Positions 1-5,153 of a DNA stretch of 6,491 bases are shown piece by piece (position 1 is the first letter of the stretch; each line of letters starts with the position of its first letter). Made by a program: the position numbers and the translations under genes. The notes below the pieces were generated by a model, which did no database searches, was not told the origin of the DNA, and saw nothing but the letters and a program-made list of their open reading frames with translations. The stretch comes from Candidatus Falkowiibacteriota bacterium (GTDB taxonomy: Archaea; Iainarchaeota; Iainarchaeia; Iainarchaeales; GCA-2688035), in assembly GCA_017610485.1 (NCBI GenBank), contig JAFCBY010000064.1, positions 1 to 6,491 of the forward strand, given 5' to 3'.

Positions 1-302
1 TGGACATTGAGGCGGGAGAATCAAAGGCAGTGCCTGTTGAAGCAAGGGAAAAGAAGATGATGTCTGTGGCAGAGGCCTTGCAGTTGCTTGGGAAGATTGA
101 GAAAAGGAAGGGAAAGGATGTTTTGAAGAAGGCAACAATTGTTGGCCTTTACGCTCTGGGTTCTGAGAAACAAATAGTTAAAACAGGTCCTTTGAATGTC
201 ATGCTGCGCAGCAGCTTTGCGCTATTTCCCCAGTCTTTGGTAATTGCCGCTCCCCTAACAGAGAAGGAGAAAGAGGCACTGGAGGCGTTTGGAAGTGAGT
301 GA
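1..302 (+). CDS. dphB: Diphthine synthase, C-terminal part (5' end outside window)
   Basis: The reading frame is open from the first full codon at position 3 to a TGA at 300-302, so the gene begins upstream; about 99 C-terminal residues are visible. The family uses S-adenosylmethionine to methylate the modified histidine of elongation factor 2 during diphthamide synthesis in the cytoplasm. The visible part resembles the C-terminal half of archaeal Dph5/DphB: a start like MSVAEALQLLGKIE, then a basic segment, then a strand with LYALGSEKQIV (family form: RxGSE followed by a short strand), then PQSLVIAAPLTEKEKEALEAF, matching the 'PHSLVIPGKLHxxEAEAL' end of the family. The SAM-binding N-terminal half is not in the window and cannot be checked. 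A GTG at 30 could be mistaken for a start, but the frame stays open before it and the fold needs the missing half. The 3' end overlaps the DUF357 gene, suggesting co-translation. Identification is by recalled family pattern, without a search. Confidence 0.78.
   Translation, partial: DIEAGESKAVPVEAREKKMMSVAEALQLLGKIEKRKGKDVLKKATIVGLYALGSEKQIVKTGPLNVMLRSSFALFPQSLVIAAPLTEKEKEALEAFGSE
281..285 (+). promoter_or_regulatory. Shine-Dalgarno site deciding the DUF357 start
   Basis: GGAGG lies inside the end of the diphthine synthase gene. It is 9 nt before GTG 295 but only 3 nt before TTG 289. The spacing favours GTG 295 as the start, giving an 8-bp overlap with the upstream gene. Confidence 0.6.
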
Positions 303-582
303 AAAATTGCAGGAAAAGGTGGTTAGGTATAGGCAGCTAACCGAGGCTGCTTTGCAAAAGGTCTCAATTAAGGAAGGCATTGCTGAAAAGGAGAGGAAAA
401 TTGCAGAGGACTTTTTGTCAATGGCCCGGAATTATCTGAGTGACGGGAAGCACTTTAAGGAAAAGAGGGAGCTTGAACTGGCGCTTGCGGCCTTTTCCTA
501 TGCCCATGGCTGGATTGACGCAGGGGTTAGGGCGGGTTTTCTGGATGGGAAGGAAGATGACAGATTATTCACTTTGCCTTGA
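295..582 (+). CDS. DUF357 family protein
   Basis: This 95-residue protein matches the archaeal DUF357 family (PF04010) as I recall it: a small all-helical protein with an N-terminal EKxxxYxxLTEAAL helix, then FLSMARNYLSDGKHF (residues 40-54) and the signature AAFSYAHGWIDAGVRAG (65-81). The length is normal for the family. No enzymatic function is established. The HGWIDAG segment and helical-hairpin character suggest a small binding or scaffold protein; that is inference. The start at GTG 295 is chosen over TTG 289 because GGAGG at 281-285 is 9 nt from GTG and too close to TTG. With TTG the protein has two extra residues. It overlaps dphB by 8 bp and so is probably translated from the same message. 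That linkage hints at a role near EF-2 modification or translation but does not prove one. Confidence 0.85.
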   Translation: MSEKLQEKVVRYRQLTEAALQKVSIKEGIAEKERKIAEDFLSMARNYLSDGKHFKEKRELELALAAFSYAHGWIDAGVRAGFLDGKEDDRLFTLP

Positions 583-591
583 GTGCAGATA

Positions 592-603
592 CTTTTATTA
601 ATT
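592..603 (+). promoter_or_regulatory. Probable archaeal TATA box for the membrane protein gene
   Basis: The 49-bp gap between 582 and 632 contains an AT-rich element, cttttattaatt, centred near 597. An archaeal start site about 25 nt downstream would fall near 622, leaving a leader of about 10 nt before ATG 632. No Shine-Dalgarno-like sequence precedes that ATG, which fits a short-leader or leaderless message and a new transcription unit here. Confidence 0.5.
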
Positions 604-631
604 TCAATTCCGTATTATTTGCTGGTTTCTT

Positions 632-1114
632 ATGGGTTTGTACGACGGAAAGCGGAATTTAAACTTAAATTTCAAGTTTGACTTTGACTGGCGCAAAATG
701 AAGCTGCCCTTGCTCAGTCTTGGCACTATAGTGGTGCTCTTCGTGTTTGCAGTATTAATCTTTTTGATGGTGCAGCCAAAGCCAATTCTTGCAAGCCTGG
801 ATCCGAATCCCTTGAATTTGGCAAACGAAATGGATTCATACCTTACTGTTTCAATAAACAATGTATCCTGCGCAACTGCTTCAAATGTGATTGTAACTGT
901 GGAAACCGAGGCAAGCGATGCTATAACAATTTTTCCAAAGGAAAGGGAAATTCCAACTTTAGGGAAGGGGGAAAACAGGACCTTGAGCCCTTTTGTGGTA
1001 AGCCCGAATCCTGTCGGCATTGTTTACTCTGGCACATACAACATCACGATTAAGACCGTGATAAACGGCCAGGCCTTTGAGGAAAAGGTTTCCCTGGAAC
1101 TGAAGGCTGTTTGA
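632..1114 (+). CDS. Single-pass membrane protein with extracytoplasmic beta-rich domain
   Basis: The 160-residue protein has three parts. Residues 1-24 are polar and basic and include a striking alternating stretch, NLNLNFKFDFDW (9-20). Residues about 25-47 form one strongly hydrophobic membrane helix. Residues about 52-160 form a domain of alternating strands rich in V, I, T and N, opening with a PNPLNL motif and ending in FEEKVSLELKAV. This looks like an immunoglobulin-like or CARDB/NEW3-type sandwich, judged from pattern only. The basic residues before the helix put the domain outside the cell. It carries three N-x-S/T sequons (N77, N115, N137), compatible with archaeal N-glycosylation. 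I do not recognise a specific family. It begins a new transcription unit after a TATA-like element, and the phosphoribosyltransferase gene follows immediately. The start at ATG 632 is the only one that keeps the N-terminal segment. Confidence 0.8.
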   Translation: MGLYDGKRNLNLNFKFDFDWRKMKLPLLSLGTIVVLFVFAVLIFLMVQPKPILASLDPNPLNLANEMDSYLTVSINNVSCATASNVIVTVETEASDAITIFPKEREIPTLGKGENRTLSPFVVSPNPVGIVYSGTYNITIKTVINGQAFEEKVSLELKAV

Positions 1115-1118
1115 GGTG
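1113..1118 (+). promoter_or_regulatory. Shine-Dalgarno site deciding the phosphoribosyltransferase start
   Basis: GAGGTG overlaps the TGA stop of the upstream gene (1112-1114) and sits 9 nt before ATG 1128. The alternative GTG at 1116 lies inside this site, so it is unlikely to be the start. Confidence 0.65.
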
Positions 1119-1127
1119 GGGTTTCTT

Positions 1128-1568
1128 ATGCCTGAAAAAAGCTGGCAGCAGGTGCATTTAGATTCCCTCACCCTCGCCAAAAAGGTCTCATCCTTCAAGC
1201 CGGACATTATCGTTCCGTGCATGCTAGGTGGCCTTGTTCCAGGAATGATTGTTGCAAAGGCCCTTGGCATAAAGGACGTAAGGCCAATTGACATTGAAAA
1301 GGAAGGGGCTGAAAGAAGGATTGCCTATGATATCCAAGGGGATATTAAGGGAAAGAAGGTTTTGCTTTTGGAGGATGACCTGCCTACTGGAAAAGGACCT
1401 GTCGTTGCTAAAAAGATTTTTGAGGAAAGGGGTGCAGAGGTAAAGATTGCAGCCGTCTACGTAAATGCGAGAAGCGTGAAAATAGCCGACTTCTATGCCG
1501 AAGAGCTTGATGAACTGCCTGACTGGCCTTGGAAGAAGCAACATTCTGGTGACAGGCTAAGGAAATGA
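1128..1568 (+). CDS. Phosphoribosyltransferase family protein (COG2236-like)
   Basis: This 146-residue cytoplasmic protein has the order expected of a type I phosphoribosyltransferase: KPDIIVPCMLGGLVPGMIVAKALGI (residues 24-48, the 'PDxIVGxxRGGLVPA' region), a flexible middle, then the PRPP-binding loop KKVLLLEDDLPTGKG (76-90) and an AAVYVN strand. The tail has DFYAEELDELPDWPWK, like the 'PDYYxEExDxWIVFPWE' end of archaeal COG2236 proteins annotated as hypoxanthine or purine phosphoribosyltransferases. The substrate base cannot be read from sequence. Oddities: the usual R of the RGG segment is L (MLGGL), and the loop is EDD-LP-TG, one residue shorter between the acidic pair and TG than the common DDxxxTG. 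ATG 1128 is preferred to GTG 1116, which would add four residues. It follows the membrane protein gene directly and is probably co-transcribed with it. Confidence 0.8.
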   Translation: MPEKSWQQVHLDSLTLAKKVSSFKPDIIVPCMLGGLVPGMIVAKALGIKDVRPIDIEKEGAERRIAYDIQGDIKGKKVLLLEDDLPTGKGPVVAKKIFEERGAEVKIAAVYVNARSVKIADFYAEELDELPDWPWKKQHSGDRLRK

Positions 1569-1844
1569 TTAGAACTTTAATCCAAATTTGTCAAATTCCT
1601 TTTCAGGCTTTTCCCAGGCGATTTCAACCTTTTTTACTGAGGCTGAGTCAGGCCCTTGGTGAAGCCATTTAGCCAGCTTTTTCAAATCTCTTTTGGAGCC
1701 CTGTGCAACTACTTCCACGCGGCCGTCTGGCAGGTTTCTCACAAAGCCTTTAAGGTTGAGGGAATTCGCCTCCCTTTTGGTGTAGTAGCGAAAGGAAACG
1801 CCTTGAACATAGCCCGATATAAAAGCATGCATTTGAGGCATCAT
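1569..1844 (-). CDS. acyP: Acylphosphatase
   Basis: This is a 91-residue protein of normal acylphosphatase length. The enzyme hydrolyses the carboxyl-phosphate bond of acyl phosphates such as acetyl phosphate or 1,3-bisphosphoglycerate. Both family signatures are visible: the phosphate-binding loop GYVQGVSFR (residues 11-19) with the catalytic arginine R19, and GFVRNLPDG (33-41) with the catalytic asparagine N37. The WLHQGPDSASVKKVEIAWE segment matches the conserved second half. Three closely spaced ATGs (1844, 1841, 1832) could start it. I use 1844 because a strong TATA box lies about 30 bp upstream, giving a near-leaderless message. An extension to 1973 would run through that promoter and into porG, so it is rejected. 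Its stop abuts the stop of the convergent phosphoribosyltransferase gene. It diverges from the por operon. Confidence 0.9.
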   Translation of the reverse strand: MMPQMHAFISGYVQGVSFRYYTKREANSLNLKGFVRNLPDGRVEVVAQGSKRDLKKLAKWLHQGPDSASVKKVEIAWEKPEKEFDKFGLKF

Positions 1845-1854
1845 ACCAATAACA

Positions 1855-1864
1855 TTATTAATTA
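1855..1864 (+). promoter_or_regulatory. Possible TATA box for the por operon
   Basis: The element ttattaatta is centred near 1860, about 32 bp before ATG 1892. It resembles the element used before position 632. A start site near 1885 would leave a very short leader with at most a weak GTGAG (1883-1887). It sits within the leader and start region of the divergent acylphosphatase promoter, so the two promoters interleave. Confidence 0.4.
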
Positions 1865-1866
1865 CC

Positions 1867-1880
1867 TCTTTTATATTTGT
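1867..1880 (-). promoter_or_regulatory. Archaeal promoter for the acylphosphatase gene
   Basis: Read on the minus strand this is acaaatataaaagag, a near-consensus archaeal TATA box preceded by an A-rich BRE-like segment. Its centre (about 1874) is about 30 bp from ATG 1844, predicting a start site near 1849 and an almost leaderless message. Confidence 0.6.
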
Positions 1881-1891
1881 TTGTGAGTTGA

Positions 1892-2449
1892 ATGGTTTTA
1901 GAGGAAATAAGGTTTCATGGCAGGGGCGGGCAGGGCGCTGTAACAAGCACGCAAGTTCTTGCCATAGCAGCATTCAAGGCAGGCAAGTACAGCCAGGCAT
2001 TCCCAAACTTTGGCGTTGAGAGGACGGGTGCACCGGTTGAAAGCTATGTGAGAATTTCAGAGAAGCCGATAAACCTAAGGCAGCAGGTCTACGACCCAGA
2101 TTATGTCATAGTGCTTGACAGCAGCCTTTTGGATGCGGTTGATGTGACCAAGGGCCTGCAGAAGAACGGGATCGTAATTGTGAACACCGACAAGCCAAAA
2201 GAACAGATAAAAAAGAAACTGGGAAATTACAAAATTTATTCCCTAAACATTACAAAGATTGCGTTGGAGGTAATAGGAAAGCCGTTTGTCAACATTGCCT
2301 CACTGGGGGCATTCTGCGCTTTGAACAAGGCCGTTCCACTGAAGGCATTGGACGAGGCAATAGAGGAACTGTTCACCGCAAGGGGCAAGGCAAAGGTGGC
2401 TGAATTCAACAAGAAGGCCGCCAAGGCAGTGTTTGAGGCAACGAAGTGA
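1892..2449 (+). CDS. porG: Pyruvate:ferredoxin oxidoreductase, gamma subunit
   Basis: This 185-residue cytoplasmic protein is the gamma subunit of a four-subunit 2-oxoacid:ferredoxin oxidoreductase, the domain corresponding to domain III of one-chain pyruvate oxidoreductases. Visible family marks are FHGRGGQGAVTSTQVLA near the N-terminus (residues 8-24), FPNFGVERTGAPVESYVRIS (38-57), a central YDPDYVIVLDSSLL segment, and the C-terminal GKPFVNIASLGAF region. Length is typical (about 180). It is the first gene of the por operon, in the archaeal/Thermotoga-type order gamma, delta, alpha, beta. ATG 1892 lies 47 bp from the divergent acylphosphatase start, so its promoter must be in that gap. Pyruvate is the most likely substrate from gene order and subunit lengths, but a branched-chain 2-oxoacid enzyme (VOR) cannot be excluded from sequence alone. 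Confidence 0.92.
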   Translation: MVLEEIRFHGRGGQGAVTSTQVLAIAAFKAGKYSQAFPNFGVERTGAPVESYVRISEKPINLRQQVYDPDYVIVLDSSLLDAVDVTKGLQKNGIVIVNTDKPKEQIKKKLGNYKIYSLNITKIALEVIGKPFVNIASLGAFCALNKAVPLKALDEAIEELFTARGKAKVAEFNKKAAKAVFEATK

Positions 2450-2455
2450 TTTTTT

Positions 2456-2737
2456 ATGCAGGAGAAGAAACTGAAAATAAACCCTGGTGCTGTGATAACA
2501 GAACCGGGCAGCAGCGTTAAGTACAAGACAGGCGACTGGCGTGTCTTCCGCCCGATAATCGACCAAAAGAAGTGCATCAAATGCTACCAATGCTGGCAGG
2601 TCTGCCCAGACGCAGCAATAAGGGTTGAGGAAAAAACAGGCAAAGTATTTGTAGATTATGACTACTGCAAGGGCTGCCTGATATGCGTGGCACAATGCCC
2701 GGTGAAGGCAATTGGGAAAGAGGTTGAGAAGAAATGA
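2456..2737 (+). CDS. porD: Pyruvate:ferredoxin oxidoreductase, delta subunit (2x[4Fe-4S])
   Basis: This 93-residue ferredoxin-like subunit carries electrons from the thiamine-pyrophosphate centre to external ferredoxin. Two complete C-x2-C-x2-C-x3-C-P motifs are present: C40, C43, C46, C50 and C71, C74, C77, C81, each followed by proline, enough for two [4Fe-4S] clusters. The N-terminal extension with TGDWRVFRPI (residues 25-34) is characteristic of PorD rather than of free ferredoxins. ATG 2456 follows the porG stop by 6 nt; GTGAT at 2446-2450, overlapping that stop, is a plausible ribosome-binding site. The last codons overlap the next gene by 4 bp (ATGA), so translation of the unknown 100-residue protein is coupled to this subunit. 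Confidence 0.94.
   Translation: MQEKKLKINPGAVITEPGSSVKYKTGDWRVFRPIIDQKKCIKCYQCWQVCPDAAIRVEEKTGKVFVDYDYCKGCLICVAQCPVKAIGKEVEKK
2720..2724 (+). promoter_or_regulatory. Shine-Dalgarno site for the 100-residue unknown gene
   Basis: GAGGT (followed by TGA) lies within the end of porD, exactly 9 nt before ATG 2734, the same spacing as at 281 and 1113. Together with the ATGA overlap it supports real translation of the unknown gene. Confidence 0.6.
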
Positions 2738-3036
2738 GGGCGAAGACAATCAAAAGAACGAGAAAGCAAGGGCCTGCAGTCACCTTAGTACGCAAACCCC
2801 AAAAGCCGTTGCCTTTTCTAAAGCATGCCCCTACAAAGAGTTATGTCCGAAGACAGCTTAGAAATCTAAGTCTTGACCAAAGGAAGGAAATTGTGGATGT
2901 AGTGAACCACATAAAACGAAACCCTTCAGAAGAGAGTGCAACTAGGGAGAAATTAACAGACTGGCAGGATGTAATTGTCGGGCGGATACTAAGCTACATT
3001 GGTCTCAGGCTTTTGGAGCCGGAGAATTTCATTTAG
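2734..3036 (+). CDS. Unrecognised 100-residue basic protein inside the por operon
   Basis: I do not recognise this family. The first 47 residues contain 14 Lys/Arg and no Asp/Glu, with several prolines (positions 14, 22, 25, 27, 33), so they probably form a flexible cationic tail. From about residue 47 the sequence turns amphipathic and helical (LDQRKEIVDVVNHIKR, then a middle helix near 68-80 and IVGRILSYIGLRLLE at 81-95), suggesting a small helical domain. There is no cysteine, signal peptide or clear membrane segment. It has a good ribosome-binding site, overlaps porD by 4 bp and ends inside the porA Shine-Dalgarno site (stop 3034-3036; GGAGTGA 3036-3042), so it is a true operon member and not spacer. 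It lies where porD and porA are normally adjacent. GC content is about 44 percent by hand count, somewhat below porB. A tail binding nucleic acid or an acidic partner subunit is conceivable, but function is unknown. Confidence 0.75.
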   Translation: MRAKTIKRTRKQGPAVTLVRKPQKPLPFLKHAPTKSYVRRQLRNLSLDQRKEIVDVVNHIKRNPSEESATREKLTDWQDVIVGRILSYIGLRLLEPENFI

Positions 3037-3042
3037 GAGTGA
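3036..3042 (+). promoter_or_regulatory. Shine-Dalgarno site for porA
   Basis: GGAGTGA begins on the last base of the preceding TAG stop and is 6 nt before ATG 3049. It fixes the porA start and ties its translation to the unknown gene upstream. Confidence 0.6.
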
Positions 3043-3048
3043 ATTGAA

Positions 3049-4194
3049 ATGGCAAAAACAGTTGTTGAGGCATCTCATGCGGTGGCAGAAGCCGTAAAGC
3101 TATGCAAGGTGGAGGTTTGTCCAATGTATCCTATTACGCCTTCAACACATATTCCTGAAACCATTTCTGAATTTGTTGCAGACGGCGAATTAAAGTCAGC
3201 AATGATTAATGTGGAATCAGAACACAGCGCTGCCTCTGCAGTGGTGGGCGCCGCCGCTGCAGGTTCCAGAACATTTACTGCTACAAGCAGCCAAGGCCTT
3301 GCGTTAATGTTTGAGATCCTGCCGATTACAAGTGGAATGCGCTTGCCAACCGTAATGGCCGTTGCAAACAGGGCTTTAAGTGCGCCAATAAGCATTTGGA
3401 ATGACCACAGTGACGCTGTTTCTGCCCGCGACCAGGGCTGGATTCAGCTCTGGGTTGAAAGCAGCCAGGAGGCTTTGGATTCAGTTATTCAAGGGTATAA
3501 GATTAGCGAGGACAGAAAAGTGCAGTTGCCTGTAATGGTTTGCTTTGACGGATTCACTTTGACGCACGTATTTGAGCCAGTTGACATCCCGTCACAGCAA
3601 AAGGTTGATTCCTTCCTGCCAAAATTCAGGGCAAGCCATGTGCTCGACCCAAAAAAGCCGCTGACAATGGGGCCAATTGGGTTTCCCAACAGCTTTATGC
3701 ACTTCAAGGAACAGCAGCAGGAAGCAATGATTAACTCAATTGATGTGATTAAGAAGGCTAACAAAGAGTTTGGAACAGCGTTTGGAAGAAAGTATGGCTC
3801 TGGCCTGGTGGACTTGTACAAGATGGGTGATGCAGAGTACGCTGTCATGGGAATGGGTACCTTGTGTGGCACGGCAAGGGTTGCGGTTGACAAGCTGAGG
3901 AAGCAGGGCAAAAAGGCCGGGCTCATAAAGCTGCGTTCGCTCAGGCCCTTCCCAAAAAAAGAGTTACAGTCCGCAATAAAGAACCTCAATGCATTAGCGG
4001 TAATAGACCGGCATATCTCTTTGGGGCAGGAAGGCCCACTGTTCACCGACGTAAGGAGCGCGGTTTACTGCAATGACATCACAATCAACAGTTACATCGC
4101 AGGGCTTGGCGGCAGGGACATAACAATAAAGCATTTTGAAAAGGCGTTTGCTGATTTGGAAGCAGGCAAGCAGAAGGGAGAATGGTTGTTTTGA
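3049..4194 (+). CDS. porA: Pyruvate:ferredoxin oxidoreductase, alpha subunit
   Basis: The 381-residue alpha subunit supplies the pyrimidine-binding and substrate-contact part of the thiamine pyrophosphate site. Visible marks, in order: MYPITPSTHIPE (residues 26-37, substrate-contact threonine region), VESEHSAASAVVGAAAAG (55-72) with E58 in the place of the glutamate that activates the cofactor, ATSSQGLALMFE (78-89), and NRALSAPISIWNDHSDAVSARDQGW (107-131), where R108 corresponds to the arginine that binds the pyruvate carboxylate in structurally known enzymes. The C-terminal domain has LRSLRPFP and IDRHISLGQEGPLFTDV. Residue assignments are from memory of the family, not an alignment. Length is typical (about 390). 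The gene overlaps porB by 13 bp. Nothing appears damaged, although two cysteines (C19, C24) lie close to the active-site motif. Confidence 0.94.
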   Translation: MAKTVVEASHAVAEAVKLCKVEVCPMYPITPSTHIPETISEFVADGELKSAMINVESEHSAASAVVGAAAAGSRTFTATSSQGLALMFEILPITSGMRLPTVMAVANRALSAPISIWNDHSDAVSARDQGWIQLWVESSQEALDSVIQGYKISEDRKVQLPVMVCFDGFTLTHVFEPVDIPSQQKVDSFLPKFRASHVLDPKKPLTMGPIGFPNSFMHFKEQQQEAMINSIDVIKKANKEFGTAFGRKYGSGLVDLYKMGDAEYAVMGMGTLCGTARVAVDKLRKQGKKAGLIKLRSLRPFPKKELQSAIKNLNALAVIDRHISLGQEGPLFTDVRSAVYCNDITINSYIAGLGGRDITIKHFEKAFADLEAGKQKGEWLF

Positions 4195-5141
4195 ATAAAG
4201 CTAGTGCCCCAAAAGGAAAAGGCAGAGACATTAAGGGCCTGCCCTATGAGGAATACTTTGCGTCCGGCCACAGGGCGTGCGCAGGCTGCGGCGAAGCCTT
4301 GATGGTAAGACACATCGTCAAGGCCGCTGGCCCAAACAGCATTGCCGTGATGTCAACAGGCTGCATGGAGGTTGTCTCAACTCCCTATCCTCAAACAGCC
4401 TGGAAGATTCCCTGGATTCACGGGGCCTTTGAAAACAATTCGGCCATTGCCTCTGGAATTGATGCTGCTTTGAAGATGCAGGGCAGGAGAGAGGGCACAA
4501 ACCTGCTTGTCTTTGGGGGAGACGGAGCAAGCTTTGACATTGGCTTTGGAGCCCTGAGCGGAGCGATTGAAAGGGGCCACAAGTTTACCTATGTGTGTAC
4601 CGATAATGAAGCTTATATGAACACGGGCGTGCAACGCAGTGGCGCCACTCCCTTCCTTGCAAGTACCACTACAAGCCCGGCAGGCAAGGCCGTTCATGGA
4701 AAGCAGGAACCCAAAAAGCCCCTGCCTTTAATCGTTGCATCTCACGGCCTGCGCTATGTTGCAACTGCCTCGGCTTCGAATATTTATGATTTGCACGCCA
4801 AGGTCAAGAAGGCTTTGGCAACAGACCACACTTCCTTCATCCACGCTTACAGTGTCTGCCCTGTGGGCTGGCACTCCAAGAGCGATTCAGCAATAACGCT
4901 TTCAAAGCTTGCGGTTCAGACCAGGGTTTTTCCAATGTACGAGATTGAGAATGGGATTCTAAAATTCACCCAGAAGGTTGAAAGGGAAAAGGCAACGCCT
5001 GTCCTGGAGTACCTAAAGCTGCAAGGCAGGTTCAAGCACCTGAGCGAAGTGGAAGTAAAGCAGATTCAGGAATACGTGGACGCGCGCTACGAATTCTTGC
5101 TTGGAATCGAGGGCAAAAAGGCTTTTGATGTGTTGTACTGA
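4182..5141 (+). CDS. porB: Pyruvate:ferredoxin oxidoreductase, beta subunit
   Basis: The 319-residue beta subunit binds the diphosphate end of thiamine pyrophosphate and the proximal [4Fe-4S] cluster. Four cysteines fit the usual ligand set: C33 and C36 (in RACAGCGEAL), C61 (STGCMEVV) and C226 (YSVCPVGW). The TPP/Mg motif is present as GGDGASFDIGFGALSGAIER (112-131) followed by DNEAYMNTGVQRSGATP (141-157). Length is typical. ATG 4182 overlaps porA by 13 bp, implying translational coupling. However, GGGAG at 4176-4180 is only 1 nt from that ATG and 10 nt from an in-frame TTG at 4191, so a start three codons later is possible. Hand counts of three sampled 60-base lines give 42-65 percent GC. 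It is the last gene of the operon and is followed by an oligo-T tract. Confidence 0.94.
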   Translation: MVVLNKASAPKGKGRDIKGLPYEEYFASGHRACAGCGEALMVRHIVKAAGPNSIAVMSTGCMEVVSTPYPQTAWKIPWIHGAFENNSAIASGIDAALKMQGRREGTNLLVFGGDGASFDIGFGALSGAIERGHKFTYVCTDNEAYMNTGVQRSGATPFLASTTTSPAGKAVHGKQEPKKPLPLIVASHGLRYVATASASNIYDLHAKVKKALATDHTSFIHAYSVCPVGWHSKSDSAITLSKLAVQTRVFPMYEIENGILKFTQKVEREKATPVLEYLKLQGRFKHLSEVEVKQIQEYVDARYEFLLGIEGKKAFDVLY

Positions 5142-5145
5142 CTTC

Positions 5146-5153
5146 TTTTTTTT
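5146..5153 (+). terminator. Oligo-T terminator of the por operon
   Basis: Eight consecutive T residues on the plus strand start 5 nt after the porB stop. Oligo-T on the non-template strand is the usual archaeal intrinsic termination signal. No strong stem precedes it. It overlaps the stop codon of the convergent gene. Confidence 0.6.

Noticed and set aside
30..302. GTG 30 as the start of a complete 90-residue protein
   Set aside because: The frame is open upstream to the window edge and the sequence matches only the C-terminal part of diphthine synthase.
604..1020. Open frame of 138 codons antisense to the membrane protein gene
   Set aside because: No family resemblance; the plus strand has a coherent topology, promoter and operon position.
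1848..1859. Short inverted repeat aataa-ca-ttatt near the acylphosphatase start
   Set aside because: Five-base AT-only arms in AT-rich promoter DNA are expected by chance; not enough to call an operator.
1845..1973. Upstream in-frame extension of the acylphosphatase (43 more residues)
   Set aside because: It would overlap porG on the other strand and run through the TATA box. The acylphosphatase fold starts just after ATG 1844 and normal family length is about 90 residues.
2300..2749. Open frame of 149 codons on the minus strand across porG, porD and the next gene
   Set aside because: It spans three well-supported plus-strand genes, has Cys/Leu-rich shadow composition, and lacks any promoter or ribosome-binding site.
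3489..4046. Open frame of 185 codons on the minus strand inside porA
   Set aside because: Ser/Cys/Pro-rich composition, no domain recognised, and entirely antisense to a clear porA.
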